NCBI GenBank assembly: GCA_017618275.1
Contig: JAFZUS010000140.1
Location: 1 to 50,519, forward strand
Direction of reading: 5' to 3'
Length of the DNA stretch: 50,519 nt
Source of the DNA: Prevotella sp.
GTDB lineage: Bacteria > Bacteroidota > Bacteroidia > Bacteroidales > Bacteroidaceae
Shown: piece by piece, positions 7,148 to 16,875 of the stretch
Position numbering within the stretch: position 1 is the stretch's first letter
Layout of the letters: the number at the start of each line of letters is the position of its first letter
Made by a program: the position numbers and the translations under genes
The notes under the pieces: model-generated
The model's database searches: none
Told to the model about the DNA's origin: nothing
What the model saw: only the letters and a program-made list of their open reading frames with translations

Positions 7148-9999
7148 TGAAAATAGCAAAGTTAATACTCGAAGATGGAACAGAGTTCGTCGGCTGGTCG
7201 TTCGGCTATGAGACTGAAACGGCTGGCGAGGTGGTGTTCAACACCGCTATGACGGGCTATCCTGAGAGTCTGACAGACCCCAGTTATGCGGGGCAGATAC
7301 TGGTGACGACATATCCCCTGATAGGCAACTACGGTGTGCCTGATACGGGCATGGGTAGCGACGGTCTCCCCCTGTTTATGGAGAGTGAACGGATTCATCC
7401 GAAGGCACTGGTCGTGGCCGACTATAGTGAGACCTATTCCCATTGGAATGCGAAGGAATCGCTAGCCTCGTGGTTGAAGCGCGAGAAGATTCCGGCCATT
7501 ACTGGCATTGATACAAGAAGACTGACGAAGGTGCTTCGCGAGCATGGTGTGATGATGGGGCGGATTGTCCTAGAAGGCTCCGTATGTCGCTGTGCCACAG
7601 CGACAAGCACAACAGAGGACTATGGCTCCGTCAATTGGGTGGAGCAGGTGAGTTGCAAGGAAGTGATACGCTATAATGAGGGCGCTGACAAAAAGGTGGT
7701 CCTCGTCGATTGCGGCGTGAAGGCGAACATCATCCGCTGTCTGATTAGGCGAGGCGTTGAGGTGATCCGCGTACCTTGGGATTACGACTTCAATCAGTTG
7801 GAATTCGATGGTCTCTTTCTGGCTAACGGTCCTGGTGACCCTGAGCGTTGCGAAAAGACGGTGGCACATATCCGTACGTTCCTGAACAATGAAAAAGTCC
7901 GTCCCTGCATGGGTATCTGTCTGGGTAACCAACTGTTGGCGCGTGCTGCAGGAGCCAAGACCTACAAGTTGAAGTATGGTCACCGCTCGCACAACCAACC
8001 AGTACAGCGGGTGGGGACCACCCAGTGTTTCATCACTTCACAGAATCACGGTTATGCTGTCGACGATTCGACATTGCCTACTGATTGGGAACCGCTGTTT
8101 GTAAATATGAACGATGGCTCCAATGAGGGTATCCGCCACAAGTCGAATCCCTGGATGTCTGCGCAGTTCCACCCGGAAGCCTGCTCAGGACCTACCGACA
8201 CCGAATGGATGTTTGATGAATTTGTAAACTGTCTGAATACAGTACGTACGGGACGTACTGAGAGTTCGCTCCTTACGGACCAAGAGTTCGTACGGGACGG
8301 ACTAAAGACGAGTGGCATATCTAAGGTTCTGTTGTTGGGCTCTGGTGCCTTGAAAATCGGTCAGGCCGGTGAGTTCGACTATAGTGGCGCACAGGCATTG
8401 AAGGCGCTGAAAGAAGAGGGTATCCACTCGGTGCTTATCAACCCGAATATTGCCACGGTACAGACTTCGAAAGATGTTGCCGACACGGTATATTTCCAGC
8501 CAGTTCAGGCTGATTTTGTAGAACGTGTCATAGAAAAGGAACGTCCTGATGGCATTTTGTTGTCGTTTGGTGGTCAGACAGCCTTGAACTGCGGTGTGGA
8601 ACTCTACCAGCGCGGTGTGTTGGAGAAATATGGTGTGAAGGTGCTTGGCACCCCTGTGCAGGCCATCATCGATACGGAGGATCGCGACCTGTTTGTGAAG
8701 CGCCTTGATGAGATTGGCGTGAAGACCATTAAGAGCGAGGCCTGTAGTACCGTTGAGGAAGTGCAGAAGGCAGCCCACGAATTGGGATTCCCCGTGATAC
8801 TAAGAGCCGCTTATGCCCTCGGAGGTCTTGGCTCTGGCTTCTGCGACAACGAGGAAGAGTTGCTTGCGCAGGCCGAGGAGGCTTTCTCGTTCTCGCCACA
8901 GGTATTGGTGGAGAAAAGTCTTAAAGGTTGGAAGGAGATTGAATATGAAGTAGTGCGTGACCGTTACGACAACTGTATCACCGTTTGTAATATGGAGAAT
9001 TTCGACCCTCTCGGTATTCATACGGGTGAGTCGATTGTGGTGGCCCCGTCGCAGACACTCACCAACAGCGAGTATCACAAATTGCGTGCTCTTGCCATCA
9101 AGATTATCCGTCACATCGGTATCGTGGGTGAGTGTAATGTGCAGTATGCTCTCGATCCCAATTCTGAGGACTATCGCGTCATTGAGGTCAACGCCCGTCT
9201 GAGTCGTTCGTCTGCTTTGGCATCTAAGGCAACAGGTTATCCGTTGGCTTTTGTCGCTGCCAAACTGGGACTCGGCTACGGTCTCTTCGACCTGAAGAAC
9301 TCTGTGACAAAGACCACCAGCGCTTTCTTCGAGCCAGCCCTTGACTATGTGGTGGTAAAGATTCCCCGTTGGGATCTGACGAAGTTCCAAGGTGTAAAGC
9401 GTCAACTCGGTTCGTCGATGAAGAGCGTGGGTGAGGTGATGGCCATTGGCCGTACCTTTGAGGAGTCGCTACAGAAAGGATTACGTATGATAGGACAAGG
9501 TATGCACGGTTTTGTGGAGAACCACCAAATCAAGATACCAGACATCGAGAAATCTTTGCATGAACCTACTGATATGCGCATCTTCGTGGTGTCGAAGGCT
9601 CTTAAAATAGGCTATACCATCGAACAGATTCATCAGTTGACGATGATTGACCGTTGGTTCCTGTACAAACTGAAGCATATCGTGGGTATCGACCAACAAC
9701 TCAAAGAGTATACCCATCTTTCCGAGATTTCTGAGTTCATGGAGCCGAGCGAGTTCAAGGAGTATTTGCAGTCGCCAGAGGTGGCTCTGCTACTGCGTGC
9801 CGCCAAAGTCTATGGCTTCTCCGATTTCCAGATGGCCCGTGCTGTCGGTCTGGAAAACCGTATGAAGATGGAACAGGCTGGTCTTACCATCCGTAAATGG
9901 CGCAAGATATTGGGACTCGTGCCCACCGTCAACCAGATTGACACCCTCGCAGCGGAATATCCCGCCCAAACCAATTACCTATATTTGTCGTACCTTTAA
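7147..9999 (+). CDS. CarA fused to the N-terminal half of CarB (carbamoyl-phosphate synthase-like)
   Basis: A 950-residue fusion. Residues 1 to about 365 are a complete CarA: the small-subunit domain (TAMTGYPESLTDPSYAGQ) plus a class-I glutaminase with C258 (GICLGNQ) and an AQFHPEA motif. After a short linker, residues about 389-950 match the first half of CarB: LLLGSGALKIGQAGEFDYSG, an ATP-grasp domain, and the oligomerisation domain with YGFSDFQMARAVG. It stops at TNYLYLSYL, the junction where the second (carbamate-phosphorylating) ATP-grasp domain should begin. That domain and the allosteric MGS-like domain are absent. asnB begins 12 bases after the stop. Separated CarB halves have been reported to work as homodimers, so activity is possible but untested; the native reaction is unknown. 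Confidence 0.88.
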   Translation: MKIAKLILEDGTEFVGWSFGYETETAGEVVFNTAMTGYPESLTDPSYAGQILVTTYPLIGNYGVPDTGMGSDGLPLFMESERIHPKALVVADYSETYSHWNAKESLASWLKREKIPAITGIDTRRLTKVLREHGVMMGRIVLEGSVCRCATATSTTEDYGSVNWVEQVSCKEVIRYNEGADKKVVLVDCGVKANIIRCLIRRGVEVIRVPWDYDFNQLEFDGLFLANGPGDPERCEKTVAHIRTFLNNEKVRPCMGICLGNQLLARAAGAKTYKLKYGHRSHNQPVQRVGTTQCFITSQNHGYAVDDSTLPTDWEPLFVNMNDGSNEGIRHKSNPWMSAQFHPEACSGPTDTEWMFDEFVNCLNTVRTGRTESSLLTDQEFVRDGLKTSGISKVLLLGSGALKIGQAGEFDYSGAQALKALKEEGIHSVLINPNIATVQTSKDVADTVYFQPVQADFVERVIEKERPDGILLSFGGQTALNCGVELYQRGVLEKYGVKVLGTPVQAIIDTEDRDLFVKRLDEIGVKTIKSEACSTVEEVQKAAHELGFPVILRAAYALGGLGSGFCDNEEELLAQAEEAFSFSPQVLVEKSLKGWKEIEYEVVRDRYDNCITVCNMENFDPLGIHTGESIVVAPSQTLTNSEYHKLRALAIKIIRHIGIVGECNVQYALDPNSEDYRVIEVNARLSRSSALASKATGYPLAFVAAKLGLGYGLFDLKNSVTKTTSAFFEPALDYVVVKIPRWDLTKFQGVKRQLGSSMKSVGEVMAIGRTFEESLQKGLRMIGQGMHGFVENHQIKIPDIEKSLHEPTDMRIFVVSKALKIGYTIEQIHQLTMIDRWFLYKLKHIVGIDQQLKEYTHLSEISEFMEPSEFKEYLQSPEVALLLRAAKVYGFSDFQMARAVGLENRMKMEQAGLTIRKWRKILGLVPTVNQIDTLAAEYPAQTNYLYLSYL

Positions 10000-10011
10000 A
10001 AGATTAAGAAT

Positions 10012-11676
10012 ATGTGTGGAATCGTAGCGATACTAAACGTACAGGAACAGACGCATGAGTTGCGTGAAAAGGCATTGAAGATGAGTCAGAAGATCCGTCA
10101 CCGCGGACCTGACTGGAGTGGAATATACTGTGGTGGTTCAGCCATCCTCGCCCATGAGCGACTGAGCATTGTTGACCCCGAGAGCGGCGGACAGCCGTTA
10201 TACTCGCCCGACCATAAACAGGTGTTGGCCGTCAATGGCGAGATATACAACCATCAGGAGATCCGTCGCCGCTTTGCAGGACAATACGATTTTCAGACGG
10301 GCTCTGACTGCGAGGTGATTCTGGCGCTCTATCGTGAGAAGGGTATCAATTTTCTCGAAGACCTAAGCGGCATCTTTGCCTTCGTGCTTTACGACGAGGA
10401 ACGCAATGAGTTCCTGATTGCCCGTGATCCCATCGGTGTGATACCTCTTTATATCGGCTACGATAGCGATGGCACGGTCTATGTGGCCTCAGAGTTGAAA
10501 GCCCTTGAAGGACAATGTGAGCGTTACGAGCCATTCCTGCCTGGACATTATTATTGGAGTGTCGACCCGGGAGTGAAGTGGTACTATCGTCGTGATTGGA
10601 TGCATTACGATGCCGTGAAGGATAATCCTGCCAGCGTTGAGGCCATCCATGATGCTCTGGAGGATGCCGTGAAGCGGCAGTTGATGTCAGACGTGCCTTA
10701 CGGTGTGCTGCTAAGCGGCGGTTTGGATTCCAGTGTTATCTCCGCCATTGCCGAGAAATATTCAGAGATGCGTATCGAGGACGATTCCAAGACAAAGGCC
10801 TATTGGCCCCGTCTGCATTCCTTCGCCGTAGGCTTGAAAGGTGCTCCCGACTTGGCAAAGGCCAAACTCGTGGCTGACCATATAGGTACTGTGCATCACG
10901 AGATCAACTATACCATTCAGGAAGGTTTGGATGCTATACGCGATGTCATCTATTTCATCGAAACCTACGATGTGACCACTGTCCGTGCTTCTACGCCGAT
11001 GTATCTGCTGGCTCGTGTCATCAAGTCGATGGGTATCAAGATGGTGCTCTCTGGCGAGGGTGCGGACGAGATATTTGGTGGCTACCTCTATTTCCATAAG
11101 GCACCAACAGCAAAGGATTTCCACGAGGAGACCGTTCGCAAGTTGGGTAAACTTTATATGTACGACTGTCTACGAGCGAATAAAAGTCTGAGTGCCTGGG
11201 GCGTAGAGGGCCGTGTACCCTTCCTCGATAAGGAATTCTTGGATGTCGCCATGCGTACAAACCCAAAGGCTAAGATGTGTCCAGGCTCGACTATGGAGAA
11301 AAAGATTGTTCGTGAGGCTTTTGCCGATATGTTGCCTGCTGAAGTCGCCTGGCGGCAGAAGGAGCAATTCAGCGATGGTGTGGGTTATTCTTGGATCGAC
11401 ACCCTCAAGCAAATCACGTCTGAAGCCGTCTCTGACGAACAGATGGCCCATGCTGCCGAGCGTTTCCCCATCAACCCGCCGAAGAACAAGGAGGAGTACT
11501 ACTACCGCAGCATCTTCGCCGAGCATTTCCCCAGCGATAGTGCTGCCAAGAGTGTTCCCAGCGAGGCCAGCGTGGCCTGTTCTACCGCCATCGCCCTCGA
11601 ATGGGATGCCGCCTTCAAAGGCATGAATGACCCATCTGGTCGTGCCGTCAAAGGCGTCCATGAACAAGCCTATTGA
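10012..11676 (+). CDS. asnB: Asparagine synthase B (glutamine-hydrolysing)
   Basis: Makes asparagine from aspartate, ATP and glutamine; 554 residues, the usual AsnB length. The start is fixed by MCGIVAI, because the mature enzyme needs Cys2 as glutaminase nucleophile. Other class-II glutaminase motifs are RHRGPDWSG and VNGEIYNH. The synthetase domain carries the PP-loop SGGLDSS (about residues 235-241) and the conserved LSGEGADEIFGGYLYFHKAP. It is the last gene of the operon, 12 bases after the truncated CarA/CarB fusion. No strong hairpin terminator was recognised after it. Confidence 0.97.
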   Translation: MCGIVAILNVQEQTHELREKALKMSQKIRHRGPDWSGIYCGGSAILAHERLSIVDPESGGQPLYSPDHKQVLAVNGEIYNHQEIRRRFAGQYDFQTGSDCEVILALYREKGINFLEDLSGIFAFVLYDEERNEFLIARDPIGVIPLYIGYDSDGTVYVASELKALEGQCERYEPFLPGHYYWSVDPGVKWYYRRDWMHYDAVKDNPASVEAIHDALEDAVKRQLMSDVPYGVLLSGGLDSSVISAIAEKYSEMRIEDDSKTKAYWPRLHSFAVGLKGAPDLAKAKLVADHIGTVHHEINYTIQEGLDAIRDVIYFIETYDVTTVRASTPMYLLARVIKSMGIKMVLSGEGADEIFGGYLYFHKAPTAKDFHEETVRKLGKLYMYDCLRANKSLSAWGVEGRVPFLDKEFLDVAMRTNPKAKMCPGSTMEKKIVREAFADMLPAEVAWRQKEQFSDGVGYSWIDTLKQITSEAVSDEQMAHAAERFPINPPKNKEEYYYRSIFAEHFPSDSAAKSVPSEASVACSTAIALEWDAAFKGMNDPSGRAVKGVHEQAY

Positions 11677-11741
11677 CGGCAGTCTTTGTGGACAATAAAT
11701 CAAAAAATCCTTGAATAATCTTAATTATGCCATAGGTTTTA

Positions 11742-11770
11742 ATTAGTTTTGTGATTTTGTAGTACCTTTG
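11742..11770 (+). promoter_or_regulatory. Bacteroidota promoter for the metal-receptor pair
   Basis: TTTTG (11744-11748) is followed at nearly ideal spacing by TACCTTTG (11763-11770). The predicted transcription start falls about at the first possible ATG (11776), so the mRNA is nearly leaderless or translation starts at the ATG at 11788. Confidence 0.75.
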
Positions 11771-11775
11771 TGCCC

Positions 11776-12126
11776 ATGAAACTGACGATGAAGAGACATA
11801 TTGCTTCATGGGTGCTATTGGCAGTGTTTGTGCCAATGCTGGTTCTATCGTCGCTTCATGTGCACAAGGCCAGTTCGTCAGTGACAGAGACGGAGTGTTC
11901 TAATTGTGTTCATCATAACTGTCATGGGCATTTGTCTCAGATGACAATTGCCATTCACGACTGTGTACTATGTCAGTTCCTAACACTAAAAATGCTGACA
12001 GTTGCCATTGTCGCTGTCACTTTATATATTCATGTATGTAGGATTTATTATGCCCAACTTTTACTTAGTGATTGTGTAGCCTGCTGTGGCATCATTGTGA
12101 CTCGGGGACCTCCAATAGTCAGGTAA
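11776..12126 (+). CDS. Small Cys/His-rich membrane protein upstream of a TonB receptor
   Basis: About 116 residues. An N-terminal hydrophobic segment (WVLLAVFVPMLVLSSLHVH) is followed by a loop dense in metal ligands: ECSNCVHHNCHGH, then CVLCQF, and after a second hydrophobic stretch DCVACC. It sits 54 bases before a His-rich TonB receptor and shares its promoter. The pattern recalls the small DUF2946-type proteins found beside copper or zinc receptors, so a role in metal sensing or handling is likely, but no family match could be confirmed. ATG at 11776 or 11788 are both possible starts. Confidence 0.6.
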   Translation: MKLTMKRHIASWVLLAVFVPMLVLSSLHVHKASSSVTETECSNCVHHNCHGHLSQMTIAIHDCVLCQFLTLKMLTVAIVAVTLYIHVCRIYYAQLLLSDCVACCGIIVTRGPPIVR

Positions 12127-12180
12127 CTGAGACATAAACAACATATATAAGCAATATAATCACATTTTATTGAATACAGA

Positions 12181-14343
12181 ATGAAAAAAATATCTATCAT
12201 TCTGCCATTGTTGTGTTTGAGCATGACATTGGCAGCACAGGAAAATGCAACACATCATCATGCGGATGACTCGACCGACGTGTTTTTCCGTCATCTGCAA
12301 CTGAACGAGTTGACGGTGACGGGTGTGACAGGTGACACGAAACTGAAACATGCGACCGCCCCGGTGAGTATCGTGACACCACAAATGTTGAGAGCGACGG
12401 CTTCTACTAACATCATTGACGCCATCGCCCGTCAGCCGGGCGTCAGTCAGTTGACTACTGGCAGCAGCATCTCTAAACCCATCATTCGCGGATTGGGTTA
12501 CAACCGTGTGGTAGTGATGAGCGAGGGTGTGCGACAGGAAGGTCAGCAGTGGGGTGACGAACATGGCGTTGAGGTAGACGGAAGCAGTGTGAACTCTGTA
12601 GAGATCCTCAAGGGACCTGCCTCGCTGATGTACGGATCGGATGCGATGGCAGGTGTCGTCATCTTACATGCACAGCCGACGCTGGCCGAGGGCGAGATGC
12701 AAGCCAACGTCAGCACGGAGTATCAAACCAACAACGGACTTTTTGGCTATCATCTCTCGATGGCTGGCAACCAACAGGGTTTTGTTTGGGATGCCCTTTA
12801 CAGTCAGAAACTGGCGCATGCGTATAAGAACAAGTATGATGGCTATGTGCCAGGTTCGCAGTTCCGTGAGCGTGCTGGTCGTCTGATGCTGGGCGTGAAC
12901 AAAGAGTGGGGACACTCGCGACTGACAGCGACGGCCTATCACCTGACGCCAGGTATCATCGAGGGTGAGCGCGACCCAGAGACGGGTGAATTGGAGTGTA
13001 GCACCGATAACATCAAGACCTATGGCAAGGCACTGCCTTTCCAGCAGGTGAAACACTACAAGGCTGTATGGGATAACTCACTGAATCTCCCGAAGGGCTA
13101 TCTCAAAGCCATCATCGGCTATCAGCAGAACCGTCGTCAGGAGTTTGAGGAATCGATGGATGAATACGAACTCTATTTCAAACTGCACACGCTGACCTAC
13201 GATCTGCGTTACGTCACCAACGAATTCAATGGGTGGAAACTCTCGACAGGTATCGGTGGTATGTACCAGAAGTCTGTCAATGAAGGCGAGGAGTATCTCA
13301 TTCCCGACTACCGACTGTTCGATTTCGGCCTCTATGCTACTGCCACGAAGACCCTTGGCGACCATTGGACACTGAATGGTGGAGTGCGTTATGACCATCG
13401 CCGACTGCATGGTGACGAACTCATTGAAGACGGTGAGGTGCGCTTCACTGATTTTTCCCGTCACTTCAACGGTTTGACGGGCAGCATAGGAGCCGTCTGC
13501 AATATCAACGAGCACTTCAACCTGCGCCTGAATGTGGCCCGTGGTTTCCGTACGCCTAATATGAGCGAGTTGGCCAGCAATGGTGTGCATGAGGGCTCTA
13601 TACGTTACGAGTTAGGTAGCCAACACCTCAAGGCAGAATACAGCCTGCAAGCAGACCTTGGCCTCGACTTCACCTCACAATACATCTCGGCACAGTTGGC
13701 ACTCTTTGCCAATCGCATCGACAACTACATCTTCACCCATCGCGTGCTGGAGGAGATGGAAGAAGGCTTTCTGACGTACGCTTATACCCAAGGCGATGCC
13801 CGTCTGTTGGGTGTTGAGGCAGGTTTCGACTTCCATCCTATTCATTCCGTGCATTTCTCCAATACATTCTCGTACGTAGATGCTCAACAGATGCATGCAT
13901 CGCAAGATACGAAATACCTTCCCTTCACACCTGCGCCGAAGTGGTCATCGGAGTTGAAGTGGGAGTTGTCGCACCACTCGCACAGTACCGTGGCCCATCA
14001 CCATGACCGTCATCCTTTCCACCGTTCTCTGCTCAACAATTTCTATGTGGCTGCCGGCCTCGACTGCTATCTGAAGCAGACACATGTCTATAGCGCTGAC
14101 GATACAGAGACTGCAACACCCGCATACGCTTTGCTCAGTCTTTCATCAGGTGCCGATTTGCAGATAAATGGTAAAAAGGTTGCCGAACTGTATATCACAG
14201 CCGACAACCTCTTGAACCGTGCTTACCAGAATCACTTGAGTCGTCTGAAGTATGCCGACGAGAACAATGTGACTGGTCGCCGAGGTGTCTATAACATGGG
14301 TCGTAACATCACTTTCAAGATCGTGGTGCCGATATCACTTTAA
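12181..14343 (+). CDS. TonB-dependent outer-membrane receptor, His-rich (probable metal uptake)
   Basis: A 720-residue receptor with a signal peptide ([20 protein letters not shown]), a plug domain (about 45-165, with [19 protein letters not shown] and [20 protein letters not shown]) and a 22-strand barrel ending in [11 protein letters not shown]. There is no carboxypeptidase-like or SusC extension. Histidine clusters occur at the mature N-terminus (THHHADD) and in a late loop ([17 protein letters not shown]), as in zinc/copper receptors such as ZnuD. With the Cys/His-rich partner upstream, zinc or copper import is the best guess; siderophore import is less likely. It ends overlapping cysK by 4 bases, convergently. 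Confidence 0.85.
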   Translation: MKKISIILPLLCLSMTLAAQENATHHHADDSTDVFFRHLQLNELTVTGVTGDTKLKHATAPVSIVTPQMLRATASTNIIDAIARQPGVSQLTTGSSISKPIIRGLGYNRVVVMSEGVRQEGQQWGDEHGVEVDGSSVNSVEILKGPASLMYGSDAMAGVVILHAQPTLAEGEMQANVSTEYQTNNGLFGYHLSMAGNQQGFVWDALYSQKLAHAYKNKYDGYVPGSQFRERAGRLMLGVNKEWGHSRLTATAYHLTPGIIEGERDPETGELECSTDNIKTYGKALPFQQVKHYKAVWDNSLNLPKGYLKAIIGYQQNRRQEFEESMDEYELYFKLHTLTYDLRYVTNEFNGWKLSTGIGGMYQKSVNEGEEYLIPDYRLFDFGLYATATKTLGDHWTLNGGVRYDHRRLHGDELIEDGEVRFTDFSRHFNGLTGSIGAVCNINEHFNLRLNVARGFRTPNMSELASNGVHEGSIRYELGSQHLKAEYSLQADLGLDFTSQYISAQLALFANRIDNYIFTHRVLEEMEEGFLTYAYTQGDARLLGVEAGFDFHPIHSVHFSNTFSYVDAQQMHASQDTKYLPFTPAPKWSSELKWELSHHSHSTVAHHHDRHPFHRSLLNNFYVAAGLDCYLKQTHVYSADDTETATPAYALLSLSSGADLQINGKKVAELYITADNLLNRAYQNHLSRLKYADENNVTGRRGVYNMGRNITFKIVVPISL

Positions 14344-15287
14344 AGTGGATAATCCTCGAAGGCGTAGAGCACCGTTGAGAGGTAGCGCTCACCAGTATCG
14401 GGCAGGAGGACAACAATCTTCTTGCCCTTGTTTTCTGGGCGCTTGGCCACCTGAATGGCTGCGTAGAGGGCTGCACCTGCGCTGATGCCTACCAACAGAC
14501 CCTCTGACTGGGCAATCTCACGTCCTGTTCGGATGGCGTCGTCGTTCTCTACATCAAACACCTCGTCGATGACGTCAGCATCGTAGGTCTTGGGAACAAA
14601 ACCGGCACCGATGCCCTGAATCTTGTGGGGACCGCTCTGGCCGCCGTTCAGCACAGGGCTTGACTTCGGCTCTACGGCGATGATCTTCACGTTGGGGTTC
14701 TGCTCCTTCAGATACTTACCTGTACCACTGATGGTACCGCCAGTACCTACACCACCGATGAAGATATCTACCTGTCCGTCTGTATCGCGCCAGATCTCAG
14801 GACCCGTGGTGGCATAGTGCTTGGCGGGGTTGGCACCATTTTCGAACTGCTGCAGGATGACGCTGCCTGGGATGGAGTTACGTAATTCCTCGGCGGCGCG
14901 GATGGCACCTGGCATACCGTCCTTGCCTGAGGTGAGACGCACTTCAGCACCGTAGGCCTTTACGAGGTTTCTGCGCTCAATACTCATGGTTTCGGGCATG
15001 GTAAGGATAAGATGGTAGCCCTTGACGGCTGATACCAGTGCCAGTCCTACGCCCGTATTTCCTGAGGTGGGTTCAATGATGGTGGCGCCAGGCTTCAGGA
15101 TGCCTTTGGCCTCTGCGTCCTCAATCATAGCCAACGCGATACGGTCCTTCACGCTGCCGCCGGGATTAAAAAATTCTACTTTGGCAATGACTGGGGTTTC
15201 CAGACCCTTTGCCTGTGAATACTTGTTAAGTTCCAGTAATGGGGTGTTGCCGATAAGTTCGGTCAACTGTTTTGCAATCTTTGTCAT
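14340..15287 (-). CDS. cysK: Cysteine synthase A (O-acetylserine sulfhydrylase)
   Basis: Cytoplasmic PLP enzyme making cysteine from O-acetylserine and sulfide; 315 residues, full length. The PLP lysine is in NPGGSVKDR, the substrate loop is PTSGNTG, and the phosphate-binding loop is [25 protein letters not shown] marks the C-terminal PLP pocket. It is a single gene with its own promoter on the minus strand (15336-15343). Its last codon overlaps the convergent TonB receptor, leaving no room for a conventional terminator. Confidence 0.97.
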   Translation of the reverse strand: MTKIAKQLTELIGNTPLLELNKYSQAKGLETPVIAKVEFFNPGGSVKDRIALAMIEDAEAKGILKPGATIIEPTSGNTGVGLALVSAVKGYHLILTMPETMSIERRNLVKAYGAEVRLTSGKDGMPGAIRAAEELRNSIPGSVILQQFENGANPAKHYATTGPEIWRDTDGQVDIFIGGVGTGGTISGTGKYLKEQNPNVKIIAVEPKSSPVLNGGQSGPHKIQGIGAGFVPKTYDADVIDEVFDVENDDAIRTGREIAQSEGLLVGISAGAALYAAIQVAKRPENKGKKIVVLLPDTGERYLSTVLYAFEDYPL

Positions 15288-15335
15288 AATCCTTACCTTT
15301 ATTAATTAATTATTAGTTCATTTGAAATCACGGTG

Positions 15336-15343
15336 CAAAGGTA
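15336..15343 (-). promoter_or_regulatory. -7 box of cysK
   Basis: On the minus strand this reads TACCTTTG, about 49 bases before the cysK start codon. The leader between is AT-rich and holds no riboswitch-like structure that could be recognised. Confidence 0.75.
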
Positions 15344-15405
15344 CGGCGTTTTCCGCACCCTCACAATCCCATTCGTATGGCATTTCGTATACCATAAGTT
15401 TGGTA

Positions 15406-15876
15406 TCAAGACAAAATTATCTCCATTGTTGTCTTCTGTACCTTCATTCCCATATTCTTGTAGAATGACTGTGCAGGGTCGTTGCCTTCCCATACATTCA
15501 GGGTGATATTGTTGCAGCCTATAGAAATCGCATAATCACGTACATACTCATACAAAGCCTTTCCGACGTGTTTGCCTCGGGCCTTTTCATCCACGCAGAT
15601 ATCATCAATATACAGTGTCTTGATATTCTGAAGCAATTTATCATCCTTGACCTCCGTAATCAGACAGAAGGCATGCCCCAATACTTCTCCGTCTTCAAAG
15701 ACAAATATGGGTTTGCTGTCATCGTTGAGTAAGGTCTCAAGTTCTTGCTCGTTATATTTAGTCGTATTGGGCTTAAATAAGTCTGGACGTAACACATGAT
15801 GCACCATATCTACTTGATGCAACAGGGCAATGATACGCTCGATATCGTTTTTGTTTGCTTTTCTAACTATACTCAT
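15406..15876 (-). CDS. GNAT-family N-acetyltransferase
   Basis: About 156 residues from the ATG at 15876 (MSIVRKANKNDIERI). GNAT features run in order: the N-terminal strand/helix, DDICVDEKARGKHVGKALYEYV (the acetyl-CoA-binding Q/RxxGxG/A loop, here ARGKHVG), and the C-terminal NVWEGNDPAQSFYKNMGM typical of RimI-like and small-molecule acetyltransferases. The substrate cannot be told from sequence. It is a lone gene with a weak -7 box (TAACTTTA on the minus strand, near 15910), divergent from the hydrolase at 15965. Confidence 0.9.
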   Translation of the reverse strand: MSIVRKANKNDIERIIALLHQVDMVHHVLRPDLFKPNTTKYNEQELETLLNDDSKPIFVFEDGEVLGHAFCLITEVKDDKLLQNIKTLYIDDICVDEKARGKHVGKALYEYVRDYAISIGCNNITLNVWEGNDPAQSFYKNMGMKVQKTTMEIILS

Positions 15877-15964
15877 AATACCTAAAATCACTTAAAACTG
15901 GGTGTAAAGTTACGAATAATTACGGAATTATTGCTATCTTTGCAACCAAATTTAACGAAAAAAT

Positions 15965-16849
15965 ATGAAGAAGAATCTTACCTTTCTCTTGGCTGCTTTA
16001 CGACTGAACACAACTTGCGGTCAGCGAGTCGCCTTACTCAGTATGCTTTTCTTGCCATTGATGGCAATGGCACAAAAACAGTATTTCCTGCCCACGGCTG
16101 AATCTTCAGCAGATGAGAAGGACCGACCTATGATTGAGGTCTATCTGCCTCAGCATCCTAATGGTTGTGCCGTCGTGCTTTGTCCGGGCGGTGCCATGCG
16201 GTGGCTCTCATGGGAGAGTGATGTGGTGAAGATGGCTTCGTTCCTCAACGAACACGGTATTGCAGCCATCGGCTTGCGCTATCATCTCAATAAGGCGTCA
16301 ATGCCCCAGGGCATGCAGATGCCGCCGATGGTGGATGTGACACATCCTGAAACGTTCACACAGGCTGATGCCAATCCAATGCATAATGCCAGCGGCGACT
16401 CTATCATCCGACTCGCTGCACAGGATGCCAAGGCTGCCATCCGTATGGTGAGAGAGCATGCCGACGAGTGGCATATCAGCAAGGATAAGATCGGCTTCCT
16501 CGGTTTCTCTGCAGGCGGCGGTGTGGCTATCGCTGCTACCATGTCGGCTGACAGCATGGAACGTCCCAACTTCCTCTGTACTAACTTCGGCCCTTCGTTG
16601 ATGCCCGTCACAGTCCCACAGGATGCACCACCTCTGTTGATAATGACTCGTGCCGACCATCCCAATGTGGCAGCAGGGCTTGTTGCCCTGTTTATGGAAT
16701 GGAAAAAGGCAGGTGCGAATGCCGAACTACATATCTACGGTGACGGCAGGGGACCATACGAACTGATGCCGCAAACTGGTGAAACTACAACCGAGACATG
16801 GAGTAGTCAGATGCTTCAGTGGCTAAAGGCCAAGGGCTTCTGTTTATGA
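15965..16849 (+). CDS. Secreted alpha/beta hydrolase (esterase-like), catalytic His apparently lost
   Basis: 294 residues with a signal peptide and an alpha/beta-hydrolase fold of the BD-FAE/acetyl-xylan-esterase type. The oxyanion region CPGGAMRWLSWES and nucleophile elbow GFSAGGG (S182) are intact. Where relatives have the catalytic His in a GGHGFG-like motif near the C-terminus, this protein reads GDGRGPYELM, so the His seems replaced. The signal peptide is unusually long, with an apparent insert (LRLNTTCGQRVA, residues 12-23) splitting its hydrophobic core. Promoter TATCTTTG at 15935-15942. Either it is inactive or uses another residue; substrate unknown. Confidence 0.8.
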   Translation: MKKNLTFLLAALRLNTTCGQRVALLSMLFLPLMAMAQKQYFLPTAESSADEKDRPMIEVYLPQHPNGCAVVLCPGGAMRWLSWESDVVKMASFLNEHGIAAIGLRYHLNKASMPQGMQMPPMVDVTHPETFTQADANPMHNASGDSIIRLAAQDAKAAIRMVREHADEWHISKDKIGFLGFSAGGGVAIAATMSADSMERPNFLCTNFGPSLMPVTVPQDAPPLLIMTRADHPNVAAGLVALFMEWKKAGANAELHIYGDGRGPYELMPQTGETTTETWSSQMLQWLKAKGFCL

Positions 16850-16875
16850 TCAGTATTCCAACAAAACAACAATAT

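Noticed and set aside
9940-10011. A simple frameshift as the cause of the short CarB half
   Set aside because: asnB begins 12 bases after the stop, so the second half of CarB is absent in every frame. It would have to be a deletion or an original half-size architecture.
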